Origin: Lachnospiraceae bacterium
Lineage (GTDB): Bacteria > Bacillota > Clostridia > Lachnospirales > Lachnospiraceae
DNA length: 64,000 nt
Assembly: GCA_910574715.1 (NCBI GenBank)
Contig: CAJTCH010000028.1
Location: 1-64,000, forward strand
Direction: 5' to 3'
Shown: positions 55,062 to 64,000 of the stretch, one piece after another
How the letters are laid out: every line of letters starts with the position of its first letter
Position numbering within the stretch: position 1 is the first letter of the stretch
Notes under the pieces: generated by a model
Database searches by the model: none
Told to the model about the DNA's origin: nothing
Seen by the model: only the letters and a program-made list of their open reading frames with translations
Position numbers and translations under genes: made by a program

Positions 55062-56285
55062 CTAACCCTCTACACGGATCATGTGAAGGATCTGATCCCT
55101 ATAGATATTCGCCCTTGTCACATAATCGCCTTCCATCATCACAGGAGTCACGAAACCAAATTCTCCTTCCAGTCCTTCTGCCCTCACGACTTCAACCTCT
55201 CCGAAGGAGTCGCGAAGCCTGGGAAGCAGTTCTTCTTCATTCCCTCTGATCCTGACAAAGAACCGGCGCTTCGCGTCCGCCTTGTCCTCCAGCTGCAGCT
55301 TCTCCTGCTTCCACATGGTCATGATATTCCTGTTCAGATGCTTCGCCGCATCCACCACATCCGCCACAACCGCACTCGCTGTGGGAAGCTTTCCTGCCCC
55401 GCTCCCGTAGAACATTGCGTCGCCCAGGACATTGCCGTGTACGAAAATAGAATTAAACACACCATTGACATTGTAAAGAGGGTGCTCCGGATACAGCATA
55501 CACGGCGCTACAATGGCATGAAGACGGTTCCCCGCATGGCGCTTACTGGACGCCAGAAGCTTGATCGTCGTCCCCATAGCCTTCGCATACTTCATATCTT
55601 CCACCGAGATCTCCGTGATTCCTTCACAGTAAATATCTTCAAAATCAACCTGCTGCCCCGAGATCAGGGATGAAAGGATCGCGATCTTCCTGCAGGCATC
55701 ATATCCTTCCACATCTGCCTCCGGATTGCGCTCTGCGTACCCGTTGGCCTGCGCCTCCTTAAGGACCGTATCGTAATCTGCCCCTTCATAGAACATCTTC
55801 GTCAGCATATAGTTCGTAGTTCCGTTCAGGATACCGGTGATCTCCTCGATCTCATCCGCCGTAAGAGAAGAGTTCAGCGGACGGATGATCGGAATCCCGC
55901 CGCCCACGCTCGCCTCGAACAGGAAATTAATATTCTGCTCTTTGGCAATAGACAGAAGCTCCGCACCGTGTTTGGCCACCAGTGCCTTATTCGATGTAGC
56001 CACGCTCTTCCCCGCCTGAAGGCATCTCTTGACGAAGGTATATGCCGGCTCAATCCCGCCCATCACCTCCACCACGACCTTGATCTCGTCATCCGACACG
56101 ATCTTCTCAAAATCATGGACGATCTTCTCCTGGATCGGATCATCCGGGAAGTCCCTTAGGTCCAGCACGTACTTAATATTCAGTTCATCACCGATCCTCT
56201 GGTTGATGCGGGCGCCGTTGGTATTTACGACCTCCACAACCCCGGAGCCTACCGTTCCATATCCCATAACTGCTATATTTACCAT
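55062..56285 (-). CDS. hom: homoserine dehydrogenase
   Basis: A 407-residue NAD(P)-dependent enzyme reducing aspartate semialdehyde to homoserine. AVMGYGTVGSGVVEV is the nucleotide-binding site, TSNKALVAKHG and FEASVGGGIPIIRPL flank the active site, and GILNGTTNYMLTKM plus EADVEGYDACRKIAIL are signatures. A C-terminal ACT-like domain (FFVRIRGNEEELL) suggests threonine feedback. ATG 56285 is chosen because AAGGAGG precedes it by eight bases. It is followed 13 bases later by the ApgM-like gene. Confidence 0.95.
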   Translation of the reverse strand: MVNIAVMGYGTVGSGVVEVVNTNGARINQRIGDELNIKYVLDLRDFPDDPIQEKIVHDFEKIVSDDEIKVVVEVMGGIEPAYTFVKRCLQAGKSVATSNKALVAKHGAELLSIAKEQNINFLFEASVGGGIPIIRPLNSSLTADEIEEITGILNGTTNYMLTKMFYEGADYDTVLKEAQANGYAERNPEADVEGYDACRKIAILSSLISGQQVDFEDIYCEGITEISVEDMKYAKAMGTTIKLLASSKRHAGNRLHAIVAPCMLYPEHPLYNVNGVFNSIFVHGNVLGDAMFYGSGAGKLPTASAVVADVVDAAKHLNRNIMTMWKQEKLQLEDKADAKRRFFVRIRGNEEELLPRLRDSFGEVEVVRAEGLEGEFGFVTPVMMEGDYVTRANIYRDQILHMIRVEG

Positions 56286-56333
56286 CTGTTGTTCCTCCTT
56301 TTTATTCCCGCGAAGCAATGAGCCAGGCAGCGC

Positions 56334-57441
56334 CTATGCATCACACTGTCTTACAAGGTACGCATTCATAAATGCATCAATACCGCCGTCCAGCACCGCC
56401 GTCACATTACTGTTCTCCTCGTTCGTCCTGTGATCCTTCACCATCGTATAAGGCTGCATCACATACGAACGGATCTGATTACCAAAACCGATCTCTTTGA
56501 CTTCTCCGCGGATATCCGATACCTTCTCCGCCTGCTCCTGTTCCTTTAGAAGCTTAAGCTTCACCTTCAACATCTGCATAGCCTTCTCCTTGTTGAAATG
56601 CTGGGAGCGCTCATTCTGGCACTGCACTACGATTCCCGTAGGAAGGTGGGTGATACGGATCGCCGAGGATGTCTTATTGACATGCTGGCCTCCCGCCCCG
56701 CTTGCCCGGTACGTGTCGATCTTCAGTTCATCGTCCGCAAGCTCAATGTCGATCTCATCCTCGATATCAGGAACCACATCGCAGGACGCAAATGACGTCT
56801 GCCTCTTACCCGCCGCATTGAACGGCGATATCCTGACCAGACGGTGGACGCCTTTCTCGGACTTCAGATAACCGTAGGCATTCTCTCCATTCACCTCGAA
56901 GGTGACCGCCTTCGTTCCTGCAATATCCCCGTCCAGATAATCAAGCACCTGAATGGAGAATCCCTTCCGCTCCGCCCACCGGCTGTACATCCGATAGAGC
57001 ATGCTGGCCCAGTCGCAGGATTCGGTTCCTCCCGCTCCCGCATGGATCGTCACGATAGCATTGCAGGAATCATACTCTCCGGACAGAAGCGTCCGTATCC
57101 TGAGAGCCTCAAACTCCTCTTCAAACTCCCTGATCTCCGACTCCAGTTCTTTCACCATGGAAGCATCGTTCTCCTCATAGCCCATCTCAATCAGGAGATT
57201 GATATCGTCATATGAAGTATACAGCTTCTTAATAGTATCCGTAAGCTCCTGGAGACTCTTAAGCTCCTTCATCAGACTCTGCGATTCCTCCGGGTTATCC
57301 CAGAATCCCGGCTCCTCTATCTTCTTCTGCAGCTCCTCAATACGTCTCTCCTTGCCTGCAAGGTCAAAGTGAATCCCTCATTCCGGCAAGAGGTTCTTCG
57401 TATGCATTCATCAAAGTCTTAAACTGATCTAATTCAACCAT
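56334..57441 (-). CDS. prfB: peptide chain release factor 2, with programmed +1 frameshift
   Basis: ATG 57441 (AGAGGTG upstream) opens 25 codons ending CTT TGA. The TGA is at 57364-57366, and skipping one base restores the long frame that starts DLAGKERRIEELQKK. Expressed parts are 57441-57367 and 57365-56334, giving 368 residues, the normal RF2 length. An AGGG lies upstream of the slip site as a Shine-Dalgarno-like stimulator. The body has the RF2 anticodon-like SPF tripeptide (VRISPFNAAGK) and the GGQ motif in ASGAGGQHVNKT. It reads UAA and UGA stops, and low RF2 favours the shift, so it autoregulates. Confidence 0.95.
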
Positions 57442-57499
57442 CTCATCACCTCTTTCTGTCTATATTATAATGGCCCGGCCTTTCGGACGCTTGTATCTA

Positions 57500-60064
57500 T
57501 CACTTCCGGCCGCAGCACTGCTTATACTTCTTACCGCTTCCACACGGACACGGATCGTTCGGATATACCTTCTTCTCCGCACGCTTCTTAGGTCCGCGCA
57601 CAGCGGTATCATCCCGGTTCGTTCCGGTCACCTTCGCCACCTGTTCCCTCTCTACCTTCTGTTCGATCCTTACATGGAACAGCGCGCGGATCGTATCTTC
57701 CGCGATACTCTTCGTCATCTCGTCGAACATATCGTAGCCTAACATCTTGTACTCGACCTTCGGATCCCTGTTGCCGTACGCCTGCAGGCCGATCCCCTGC
57801 CGAAGCTGGTCCATATCATCAATGTGGGCCATCCACTTCGCATCGATCACCTTCAGGAGGATCACACGCTCAACCTCACGGACATGCTCTGCCTCCGGGA
57901 ACTCAGACTCCTTCGCCTCATATGCCTTCGCGGCCCGTTCTTTCAGCAGATGCTTCAATTCCTTCTGGCCCATCCCGCGCACGTCTTCCTCTGTAACTGC
58001 CGCGATCGGGATCGTATTATGGATGGTAAGATTCAGCTCCGACAGGTTCCATTCGTCATAATCCTGATCCTTGCCTGTCACCATATCCACCACATTTTCC
58101 ACATATTCATTCATCATGTGGAAAATGGAATCACGCATATTCTCGCCGTCCAATACCCGGCGTCTCTCCTCGTAGATGATCTCTCTCTGCTCATTCATGA
58201 CCTGATCGTAATCCAGCAGGTTCTTACGGATACCAAAGTTATTGGCCTCGATCTTCTGCTGTGCCTTCTCAATTGCGCTCGAGAGCATCTTGTGTTCGAT
58301 CTGTTCTCCGTCTTCCACGCCCAGAGCCGTAAACACGCTCATCAGGCGCTCGGAACCGAACAGACGCATCAGGTCATCCTCCAGGGAAATGTAGAATCTG
58401 GACTCTCCCGGGTCTCCCTGACGCCCGGAACGGCCGCGGAGCTGATTGTCGATACGTCTGGACTCATGCCGCTCCGTACCGATGATCTTAAGTCCTCCGG
58501 CTTCCTTCGCCTCATCGTCCAGCTTGATATCCGTACCGCGGCCCGCCATATTAGTGGCAATGGTCACCGCGTCATGTACGCCCGCCTGAGCAACGATCTC
58601 AGCCTCCATCTCATGAAACTTGGCATTCAATACATTATGCTGGATCCCGCGCCTCTTAAGCATCCCGCTCAAAAGCTCGGAATTCTCAATGGTAATAGTA
58701 CCCACCAGCACCGGCTGATGTCTTGCGTGGGCTTCCTCAATAGCGTCGCAGACTGCCCGGAACTTCTCCTTCTGGGTCTTATACACCGCATCGTCCAGAT
58801 CCTTACGGGCAACCGGCTTATTGGTCGGGATCTCGATAACGTCCATCCCGTAGATCTCCCTGAACTCCTTCTCTTCCGTCAGCGCTGTACCGGTCATACC
58901 TGCTTTCTTCGCAAATTTATTAAACAAATTCTGGAAGGTGATCGTCGCAAGCGTCTTGCTCTCTCTCTTCACCTTCACATGCTCCTTCGCCTCGATCGCC
59001 TGATGCAGTCCGTCTGAGTAACGGCGTCCCGGCATGATACGTCCCGTAAACTCGTCGACGATCAGGACCTCGTCCTCCTTCACCACATAATCCTTATCCC
59101 TGAACATCAGGTTATGGGCGCGCAGCGCCAGGATAATGTTATGCTGGATCTCCAGATTCTCCGGATCCGCCAGGTTCTCAATATGGAAGAACTGCTCGAC
59201 CTTCTTGACACCGTCCTCGGTCAGATTGATATTCTTCTCCTTCTCATTGACAATAAAATCTCCGGTCTCCTCAATATCCTCGCCCATAATGGCATTCATC
59301 TTGCTGAATTCCCCGCTGGCTTCCCCTCGTTCCAACTGGCGCGCCAGGATATCGCACGCTTCATAGAGCTTCGTAGACTTCCCGCTCTGGCCGGATATGA
59401 TCAGCGGCGTCCTCGCCTCGTCGATCAATACAGAGTCCACCTCATCGATGATGGCATACTTAAGCCCCCTCTGCACCAGCTGTTCCTTGTAGATCACCAT
59501 GTTATCCCTCAGGTAATCGAAGCCAAGCTCGTTGTTCGTCACATAAGTAATATCACAGTTATATGCCGCACGTCTCTCGTCGTTATCCATACTATTGAGC
59601 ACGACGCCGACCGTAAGTCCTAAGAATTCATGTACCTGCCCCATCCACTCGGCATCACGCTTCGCCAGGTAATCATTGACCGTTACAACATGTACGCCTT
59701 CGCCGGTCAGGGCATTCAGATAAGCCGGCAGCGTAGAGACCAGCGTCTTGCCTTCACCGGTACGCATCTCAGAGATACGCCCCTGATGGAGAATGATACC
59801 GCCGATGATCTGGACCCGGAAATGCCGAAGCCCAAGCACCCTCACCGATGCCTCCCGCACTACCGCAAATGCCTCCGGCAGCACGTCGTCCAACGTCTCG
59901 CCATCGGCGAGCCTTGCCTTAAATTCTCTCGTCTTATCCTTCAATTCACTGTCCGACAACTTCTGCATCACCGGCTCAAGCGCCTCAACCTCATCCACGA
60001 TCGGATAGATCCTCTTTAATTCATTCTCACTATGTGTTCCGAATATTTTCTGCATTAAACCCAT
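57500..60064 (-). CDS. secA: preprotein translocase ATPase SecA
   Basis: An 854-residue motor of the Sec export pathway. [10 protein letters not shown] is Walker A in NBD1, followed by the preprotein cross-linking domain. [21 protein letters not shown] and [12 protein letters not shown] are the other helicase motifs. The C-terminal zinc-binding SEC-C tail ([14 protein letters not shown]) contacts SecB or phospholipids. ATG 60064 follows AAGGAG by nine bases. Longer upstream starts run through the leader and are rejected. The prfB gene follows after 58 bases. Confidence 0.97.
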   Translation of the reverse strand: MGLMQKIFGTHSENELKRIYPIVDEVEALEPVMQKLSDSELKDKTREFKARLADGETLDDVLPEAFAVVREASVRVLGLRHFRVQIIGGIILHQGRISEMRTGEGKTLVSTLPAYLNALTGEGVHVVTVNDYLAKRDAEWMGQVHEFLGLTVGVVLNSMDNDERRAAYNCDITYVTNNELGFDYLRDNMVIYKEQLVQRGLKYAIIDEVDSVLIDEARTPLIISGQSGKSTKLYEACDILARQLERGEASGEFSKMNAIMGEDIEETGDFIVNEKEKNINLTEDGVKKVEQFFHIENLADPENLEIQHNIILALRAHNLMFRDKDYVVKEDEVLIVDEFTGRIMPGRRYSDGLHQAIEAKEHVKVKRESKTLATITFQNLFNKFAKKAGMTGTALTEEKEFREIYGMDVIEIPTNKPVARKDLDDAVYKTQKEKFRAVCDAIEEAHARHQPVLVGTITIENSELLSGMLKRRGIQHNVLNAKFHEMEAEIVAQAGVHDAVTIATNMAGRGTDIKLDDEAKEAGGLKIIGTERHESRRIDNQLRGRSGRQGDPGESRFYISLEDDLMRLFGSERLMSVFTALGVEDGEQIEHKMLSSAIEKAQQKIEANNFGIRKNLLDYDQVMNEQREIIYEERRRVLDGENMRDSIFHMMNEYVENVVDMVTGKDQDYDEWNLSELNLTIHNTIPIAAVTEEDVRGMGQKELKHLLKERAAKAYEAKESEFPEAEHVREVERVILLKVIDAKWMAHIDDMDQLRQGIGLQAYGNRDPKVEYKMLGYDMFDEMTKSIAEDTIRALFHVRIEQKVEREQVAKVTGTNRDDTAVRGPKKRAEKKVYPNDPCPCGSGKKYKQCCGRK

Positions 60065-60092
60065 ATGATAATTACTCCTTATCACTAATTTG

Positions 60093-60169
60093 ATACCAGG
60101 ACACGCTCCAAAACGCCCTGGTATGACCACTTTATCCTCCATTCTAGCACTATCCATAGGCCAATTCAA
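60093..60169 (-). promoter_or_regulatory. secA promoter and leader hairpin
   Basis: On the minus strand TTGAAT (60164-60169), a 17-base spacer and TAGAAT (60141-60146) form a probable sigma-A promoter. The transcript then contains ATACCAGG/CCTGGTAT (60117-60124 with 60093-60100), an 8-bp stem 29 bases before the start codon. It could modulate secA translation. No SecM-like peptide was found. Confidence 0.55.
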
Positions 60170-60196
60170 CTAATTTATGCACTGTTAACAAACTGT

Positions 60197-60976
60197 TTAA
60201 TTTTCTGTAATAGGATTTTTGACTGCCTGATAGGGAATATTTCCCCCAAATAGATCTAACGCACTCCCTATGGTATAGTCAAGCTTCCCGTCTGAAATCT
60301 TACGGAAATGTTCCAGATCGTCAAGGCTTCCGATCCCCCCCGCATAGGTCGTCGGTATCTCTGCATGGCTGCCGAGAAGCTTCACCAGCTCTTCCTCGAT
60401 CCCTGACGCCTTCCCCTCTACATCAACACCGTGCACCAGGAATTCATCACAGTATCCTGCGATCTCCTCTAATACCTTACGTGTCAGCCTCACCTGGGTA
60501 AATGTCTGCCAGCGGTCCGTCACGATATAATAGCCGCCGTCCTTCCTGCGGCAGCTCAGGTCGATCACCACATGCTCCCTGCCTACGGCCCGGCATAACT
60601 TATCCATGTTCTCCCAACGGATCTCTCCGTCCCGGAATACATAAGAAGTAACGATCACATGGCTTGCCCCGGCTTCCAGGTACGCTTCTGCACTCTCATC
60701 TGTGATCCCGCCTCCGATCTGCAGTCCGCCGGGGTACGCCGCAAGCGCCTTCATCGCCTGCTCCCTGGTCTTCTCATAATATTCAGAAGACGGGGGATTA
60801 AGAAGGATGATGTGCCCGCCCTTTAACCCGTCTCTTCTATATAAATGTGCAAAGTAATCCGCTCCTTGCCCGGCCTTAAAATTCTCAACCGCCTGGTTGT
60901 TCTCATCCTTGAGGCTGCCGCCGACGATCTGCTTCACCACTCCGTTGTGAATGTCTATACATGGTCTGAATCTCAT
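60197..60976 (-). CDS. hisA: eukaryote-type phosphoribosylformimino-AICAR ribotide isomerase (HisA/HIS6-like)
   Basis: A 259-residue TIM-barrel isomerase of histidine synthesis (ProFAR to PRFAR). FRPCIDIHNGVVKQIVGG, QIGGGI, VIDLSCR, FLVHGVDVEG, YAGGIGSLDDL and GSALDLFGGN follow the fungal/plant HIS6 pattern, including the 'SLDIFGGN' end, rather than the usual bacterial HisA. It is isolated from other his genes and its start overlaps the LysR gene by four bases (ATGA). I recall that some Lachnospiraceae carry this type. A role in histidine synthesis is likely but depends on the rest of the pathway being elsewhere. Confidence 0.85.
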   Translation of the reverse strand: MRFRPCIDIHNGVVKQIVGGSLKDENNQAVENFKAGQGADYFAHLYRRDGLKGGHIILLNPPSSEYYEKTREQAMKALAAYPGGLQIGGGITDESAEAYLEAGASHVIVTSYVFRDGEIRWENMDKLCRAVGREHVVIDLSCRRKDGGYYIVTDRWQTFTQVRLTRKVLEEIAGYCDEFLVHGVDVEGKASGIEEELVKLLGSHAEIPTTYAGGIGSLDDLEHFRKISDGKLDYTIGSALDLFGGNIPYQAVKNPITEN

Positions 60977-61878
60977 ATGCTCCTCCTTGTCCCTGTGCCG
61001 CCGTGCCGTATATTCCTCTTCCTCTTCTCAAAAAACTCCGTCAAAAACGCATAGAAGTCCACTACATTACGGCTGTCTGTCTTATTTCTGTTATAATTAA
61101 TAATGATATCCCTCTGGCAGATCGGTTCCTCGATCTTCAGCATCTTGACATGCTCATTCTCAATACTGCCCCAGGTGAATTCCGGCCAGAAGCCGATCCC
61201 CATATTGGCCGCGATCATATTCTTAACGGCAGAAGGATTGTCACTCTCGAAGATGATCTTGGGCGTGAAGCCGGCATGCTGGCAGAACCGGTCGCAGATA
61301 TAGCGGAACTCCCTGGAACCAAGGAGGCTTATGAACCCCTCCTCCTCCACCTCGGCAAGGCTGACCGACGTCCTGTCCCGGTATCTTGGGTTCTTAGGTA
61401 CTGCCAGATAGATCTCCTCCGCACACGCGAAGCGGTTCTTCTCATCCTCCCCCAGATAGAATAATTTCGTCGTCACTGCTATGTCATAGAGTTCACTTTC
61501 CGAATTCTGCTGTAGCTGAAAATTAATATCCTCATGCTCCTTCTTATACTCGATGATCGCCTCCATCACAAGCCCCGATGCCGCCAGCACATTCATATGT
61601 ATCGTCTCTCCCTCCAGAGCAACCATCATCTTAAGCTGCTCCGGAATCGCATCCATCTGCTCCATCAGAGGCTCTAATCTCTTCTGGAGATATCTCCCAT
61701 ACTCTGTCAGTACGATATTGCGCCCCTTCGCCACGAAAAGCGGCACCCCCAGATCCTTCTCAAGCCTCCGGATCGCCTGAGTCAGCGCCGGCTGTGTGAT
61801 ATGCAGGTTCTTCGCACTGTTGGTCATATGCTTCGTCTTCGCCGTCTCCAGAAAATAACGGATCTGCATAAGTTCCAT
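60973..61878 (-). CDS. LysR-family transcriptional regulator
   Basis: A 301-residue regulator. The N-terminal winged helix (QIRYFLETAKTKHMTNSAKNL, HITQPALTQAIRRLEKDLG) is followed by a linker helix and a type-2 periplasmic-binding-like effector domain (from about residue 90). Its stop overlaps the start of the HisA-like gene, so the two are co-translated. It is divergent from the PQ-loop/SGNH gene. LysR proteins usually control the divergent neighbour and themselves. A TnA-type site is present in the shared gap. The effector is unknown. Confidence 0.92.
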   Translation of the reverse strand: MELMQIRYFLETAKTKHMTNSAKNLHITQPALTQAIRRLEKDLGVPLFVAKGRNIVLTEYGRYLQKRLEPLMEQMDAIPEQLKMMVALEGETIHMNVLAASGLVMEAIIEYKKEHEDINFQLQQNSESELYDIAVTTKLFYLGEDEKNRFACAEEIYLAVPKNPRYRDRTSVSLAEVEEEGFISLLGSREFRYICDRFCQHAGFTPKIIFESDNPSAVKNMIAANMGIGFWPEFTWGSIENEHVKMLKIEEPICQRDIIINYNRNKTDSRNVVDFYAFLTEFFEKRKRNIRHGGTGTRRSI

Positions 61879-61896
61879 TTATCATTTCTCCAATCT

Positions 61897-61944
61897 ATAA
61901 TGTCAACGTTATAATTTTGATAAATATTATATATTAGACATAAT
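61897..61944 (+). promoter_or_regulatory. Candidate LysR operator and rightward promoter
   Basis: ATAATGTCAACGTTAT (61897-61912) is an interrupted palindrome of the T-N11-A kind. Directly after it TTGATA (61917-61922), a 16-base spacer and CATAAT (61939-61944) form a probable promoter for the gene at 62014. Confidence 0.5.
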
Positions 61945-62013
61945 CATACGTCAATGATAAACTGAATATGTAAGATAAAGTTATCGTTCAAAAAGAAAGT
62001 GAGGAAAACAACA

Positions 62014-62997
62014 ATGGCTGAACTTCTTGAATCTACTATGCTGATCTGCTTTGGACTATCCTGGCCCATGAATCTTGCCAAGAACATCAAGGCAAGATCA
62101 GCGCGCAACATGAGTCTCCAGTTCATACTTCTTATCATCATAGGATATGTGGCTGGAATCTCGGCTAAAATCTATAACCACAGATTCAATTATGTACTGA
62201 TAGTATATCTCCTGAATCTGGTTGTCGTATCCGCCAACGTGATCGTCTACTTCATCAACCGGCGCTACGACAGACAGATGCAGGCGGCAAACGCCGAACT
62301 TAGCAGACACGAAAGTGCATCCCCAAATACCCCCTTCAAACCATCAATTCATAGACAAGGAGAAGATGAAATGGAAACTTATCGCGAGCTGAACAGCATA
62401 ACAGAAGCAGGCGGTGTTGTCTTATTTGGCTCCAACACGTTCGCCTCTCTTCCGATCGGAGAACTGACACAGGCCTTCCGGATCACAGAACCAATCTATA
62501 ACCGTAGCATCCGGGACGTGCGCATCGACCAGATTGAAAGCTATCTTAAGATATGCCTGTACGATCTGAATCCACGCAAGATCTTCGTGAACATGGGAGA
62601 TATCGACGTTCTCGACGAGAATGTCAACATAGACAACTTCATTTCCAAATACGAGTGGCTTCTCTACATGATCCACACGAAGACACAGGCCTCGATCTAT
62701 ATCGTCCCCATCGTCTCCGGCAGCCCCGCCGCCTTCAAGATCAACCAGCGGCTTAAAAGCCTGGCTTCCCAGACCGGCTGCAAGTTTGTAGATGTCTCCG
62801 GCGTACTGGAAGCCAAACGGCCGACACTCAGGCTCTTCGAGATATTGAAGGTGCATATGCGCAACCACCCGATCAATTTCGCAGATGCAATGGAAGTAGG
62901 AACTCTAAGCAACCGCGAACGGGAAGATGTCCCAAACGACGGTCAGACCTCCGCCGCACCTGGTCTGAAACAGGATGTAGCCTACGCGAAACACTGA
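62014..62997 (+). CDS. PQ-loop membrane domain fused to an SGNH-hydrolase-like domain
   Basis: A 327-residue protein from ATG 62014 (GTGAGG upstream). Residues 1-90 form a SWEET/PQ-loop-like half transporter with three hydrophobic segments; LICFGLSWPMNLAKNIKARS contains the PQ-loop-type 'WP.n..k..k.rS' motif. After a polar linker, residues 120-300 resemble an SGNH/GDSL fold (VVLFGSNTF as block I, FVNMGDIDV near block III), but the usual catalytic GDS and DxxH are not intact. An internal AGGAGA and ATG 62371 could also express the second domain alone (208 residues). The function is unknown; a membrane-tethered or regulatory hydrolase relative is possible. Confidence 0.65.
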   Translation: MAELLESTMLICFGLSWPMNLAKNIKARSARNMSLQFILLIIIGYVAGISAKIYNHRFNYVLIVYLLNLVVVSANVIVYFINRRYDRQMQAANAELSRHESASPNTPFKPSIHRQGEDEMETYRELNSITEAGGVVLFGSNTFASLPIGELTQAFRITEPIYNRSIRDVRIDQIESYLKICLYDLNPRKIFVNMGDIDVLDENVNIDNFISKYEWLLYMIHTKTQASIYIVPIVSGSPAAFKINQRLKSLASQTGCKFVDVSGVLEAKRPTLRLFEILKVHMRNHPINFADAMEVGTLSNREREDVPNDGQTSAAPGLKQDVAYAKH

Positions 62998-63036
62998 TCT
63001 TAAGAGTCTATCAGCCTTGGTATGTCTGATGATAGA

Positions 63037-63927
63037 TCATTCAAGATAAAAACTGCCGGGAAGTACATATTGTACCCCGGCAGCTATTCTACATTCCTGA
63101 TCTTCCGTCCTGATATCTCCGGCTGCATCTTCTAAGTCCGTCTGCTCCCCAATCTCTTCCACTTTTACTTCAATAATCTTCTCTTCTTTTAACAGCATCT
63201 CGAATATAGCATTTCTCTGTGCAGCCTTAAGTCCCTGTATACCCAGCCATGCGTCAGAAGCACGGTTCCACAAAAGTCCCACCGAACCAATGCGCTCTGA
63301 CACCAGCCATTTTCTATAATCAAAATCCAAAGGATAGGGCTCTGGTTGATTCAAAAACTCTGCCGGAATGCAATTTTCAATCAGATCATAATATTTCAGT
63401 GTTCCGCTCTTATGATGGATTCCCAGTTCTCCGACAAAATACATATGTTCCAACACCGCTCTCGACAACCTGGTATCACTCCAATACCAGGATACCTTTT
63501 CCACTATGTCCAAATCTGCGCTGCACAGTGGTCCCCGCCGTGCAATTTCCTCACGCACCCGTTCCTGTACTTCCACAATTTCTGTATGGCTTCTCTCCCA
63601 GCTTCGGTGAGCCTGCCGCTCCCAGGCAAAATATTTCCAGTTCTCTATTGGAAGAATCGCGAGATTTTTATCAAAATAATCCACGAGTTTCCGATCGATA
63701 TATAAAAGCTCATAAAGCATCGTCTTTTGATAGTCTTTGATTCTGGACTGCAAAACCAGATCCGCATTTCTGCCACAGACATCCACCGGATCAAACTGAA
63801 TGCATCCTGTCTGTCGGACAAAAGAAAGGACGCCTTCTTTTCCAACAAATTTGTAATCTCCCAGCAAGCCATGCTTTAATAACAAAAACTGCCGCGCCTG
63901 TTTTTTCGTAAAATAAATTCTGTCCAT
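63037..63927 (-). CDS. YcaQ/AlkX-like winged-helix protein, probably C-terminally truncated
   Basis: A 296-residue protein of the HTH_42 family (interstrand-crosslink DNA glycosylase YcaQ relatives). ARQFLLLKHGLLG, IQFDPVDVCGRNADLVLQSR (the QxD region), ILPIENWKYF and LLWNRASDAWLGIQGL are conserved blocks. Family members are usually about 370-410 residues and end with a 'PLDN..WDR' and 'YG.Y.LP' region that is missing here. Instead the last codons run through a strong terminator hairpin. ATG 63927 follows GGGAGGG. Activity is uncertain. Confidence 0.7.
   Translation of the reverse strand: MDRIYFTKKQARQFLLLKHGLLGDYKFVGKEGVLSFVRQTGCIQFDPVDVCGRNADLVLQSRIKDYQKTMLYELLYIDRKLVDYFDKNLAILPIENWKYFAWERQAHRSWERSHTEIVEVQERVREEIARRGPLCSADLDIVEKVSWYWSDTRLSRAVLEHMYFVGELGIHHKSGTLKYYDLIENCIPAEFLNQPEPYPLDFDYRKWLVSERIGSVGLLWNRASDAWLGIQGLKAAQRNAIFEMLLKEEKIIEVKVEEIGEQTDLEDAAGDIRTEDQECRIAAGVQYVLPGSFYLE
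63046..63083 (-). terminator. Terminator overlapping the end of the YcaQ-like gene
   Basis: CTGCCGGG/CCCGGCAG (63076-63083 with 63053-63060) plus an inner GTAC pairing is followed by TTTTTATC on the minus strand. The stem lies inside the last 15 codons of the reading frame, upstream of its stop at 63037. Confidence 0.8.
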
Positions 63928-64000
63928 TTGCCCTCCCACCGCTAATACAAAAAACGGCAGAACCCGTCATCATACTGTAGCAACAGAATTAATCCATAAT

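Noticed and set aside
57824..59017. 397-codon open frame on the plus strand
   Set aside because: It lies wholly antisense to secA, has no ribosome site and encodes a histidine/leucine-rich sequence typical of a reversed coding frame.
60064..60169. Upstream extension of secA by 35 codons
   Set aside because: The extension has no ribosome site, includes the leader hairpin and promoter, and SecA proteins start at the MGLMQKIFG equivalent.
1..64000. tRNA, rRNA, tmRNA or other housekeeping RNA genes
   Set aside because: No cloverleaf with a CCA-type end, no rRNA core sequence and no tmRNA tag frame was recognised by eye; a covariance-model scan would be needed to exclude them fully.

Overview
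The window looks like the chromosome of a gut-type Lachnospiraceae (Clostridia). The grounds are a core order of tig-clpP-clpX-lon-engB, strong AGGAGG ribosome sites, an amino-acid operon with an ApgM-type enzyme in the homoserine kinase slot, a LoaP-headed polysaccharide operon, and several AAA-ATPase/PD-(D/E)XK and Rpn-type genes that are common accessory genes in that family. No rRNA, tRNA or CRISPR array was seen. The species cannot be named from the sequence alone.

1-2.8 kb: scarred left border with a 3'-truncated AAA-ATPase/nuclease gene, a decayed two-gene insertion element and a 5' stub of rfbA. 2.8-20.4 kb (all minus strand, transcribed from loaP at 20.44 kb toward 2.5 kb): a surface-polysaccharide operon. 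It contains the antiterminator LoaP, a reduced Wzz/Wzc-like protein, DegT aminotransferase + initiating sugar transferase + PglD-like acetyltransferase, an ATP-grasp/HAD fusion, several GT4 and GT2 glycosyltransferases, a Wzy-type polymerase, a Wzx flippase, and the CapE/RmlD-like/CapG trio for a UDP-2-acetamido-2,6-dideoxy-L-hexose. Two truncated paralogues sit next to intact copies. The middle (about 5.9-12.6 kb) is visibly more AT-rich than its flanks.

20.7-28.7 kb: accessory region with a large helicase carrying five helicase-associated repeats, an 860-base AT-rich gap holding two near-identical perfect palindromes around a near-consensus promoter, a chimeric gene fragment, an Rpn-like protein, an intact AAA-ATPase/nuclease-like protein, and a head-to-head scar joining a 5'-shortened PocR histidine kinase to the 3' end of an amino acid permease.

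28.8-43.2 kb: a CsbB/YfhO-like glycosylation pair divergent from a two-component system, purC, a secreted repeat protein with an NlpC/P60-like domain, a polar amino acid ABC transporter and a siroheme nitrite/sulfite reductase. 43.2-52.6 kb: membrane transporter, engB, lon, clpX, clpP, tig, a lipoprotein, a DJ-1 family protein and a CYTH protein. 52.6-64 kb: aspartokinase, ApgM-like enzyme, homoserine dehydrogenase, prfB with a programmed frameshift, secA, a eukaryote-type HisA overlapping a LysR regulator, a PQ-loop/SGNH-like fusion and a truncated YcaQ-like protein. The features most worth checking are the palindrome/promoter module, the leader RNAs around loaP, the pseudo-kinase-like Wzz protein, the ATP-grasp/HAD fusion and the unusual HisA.
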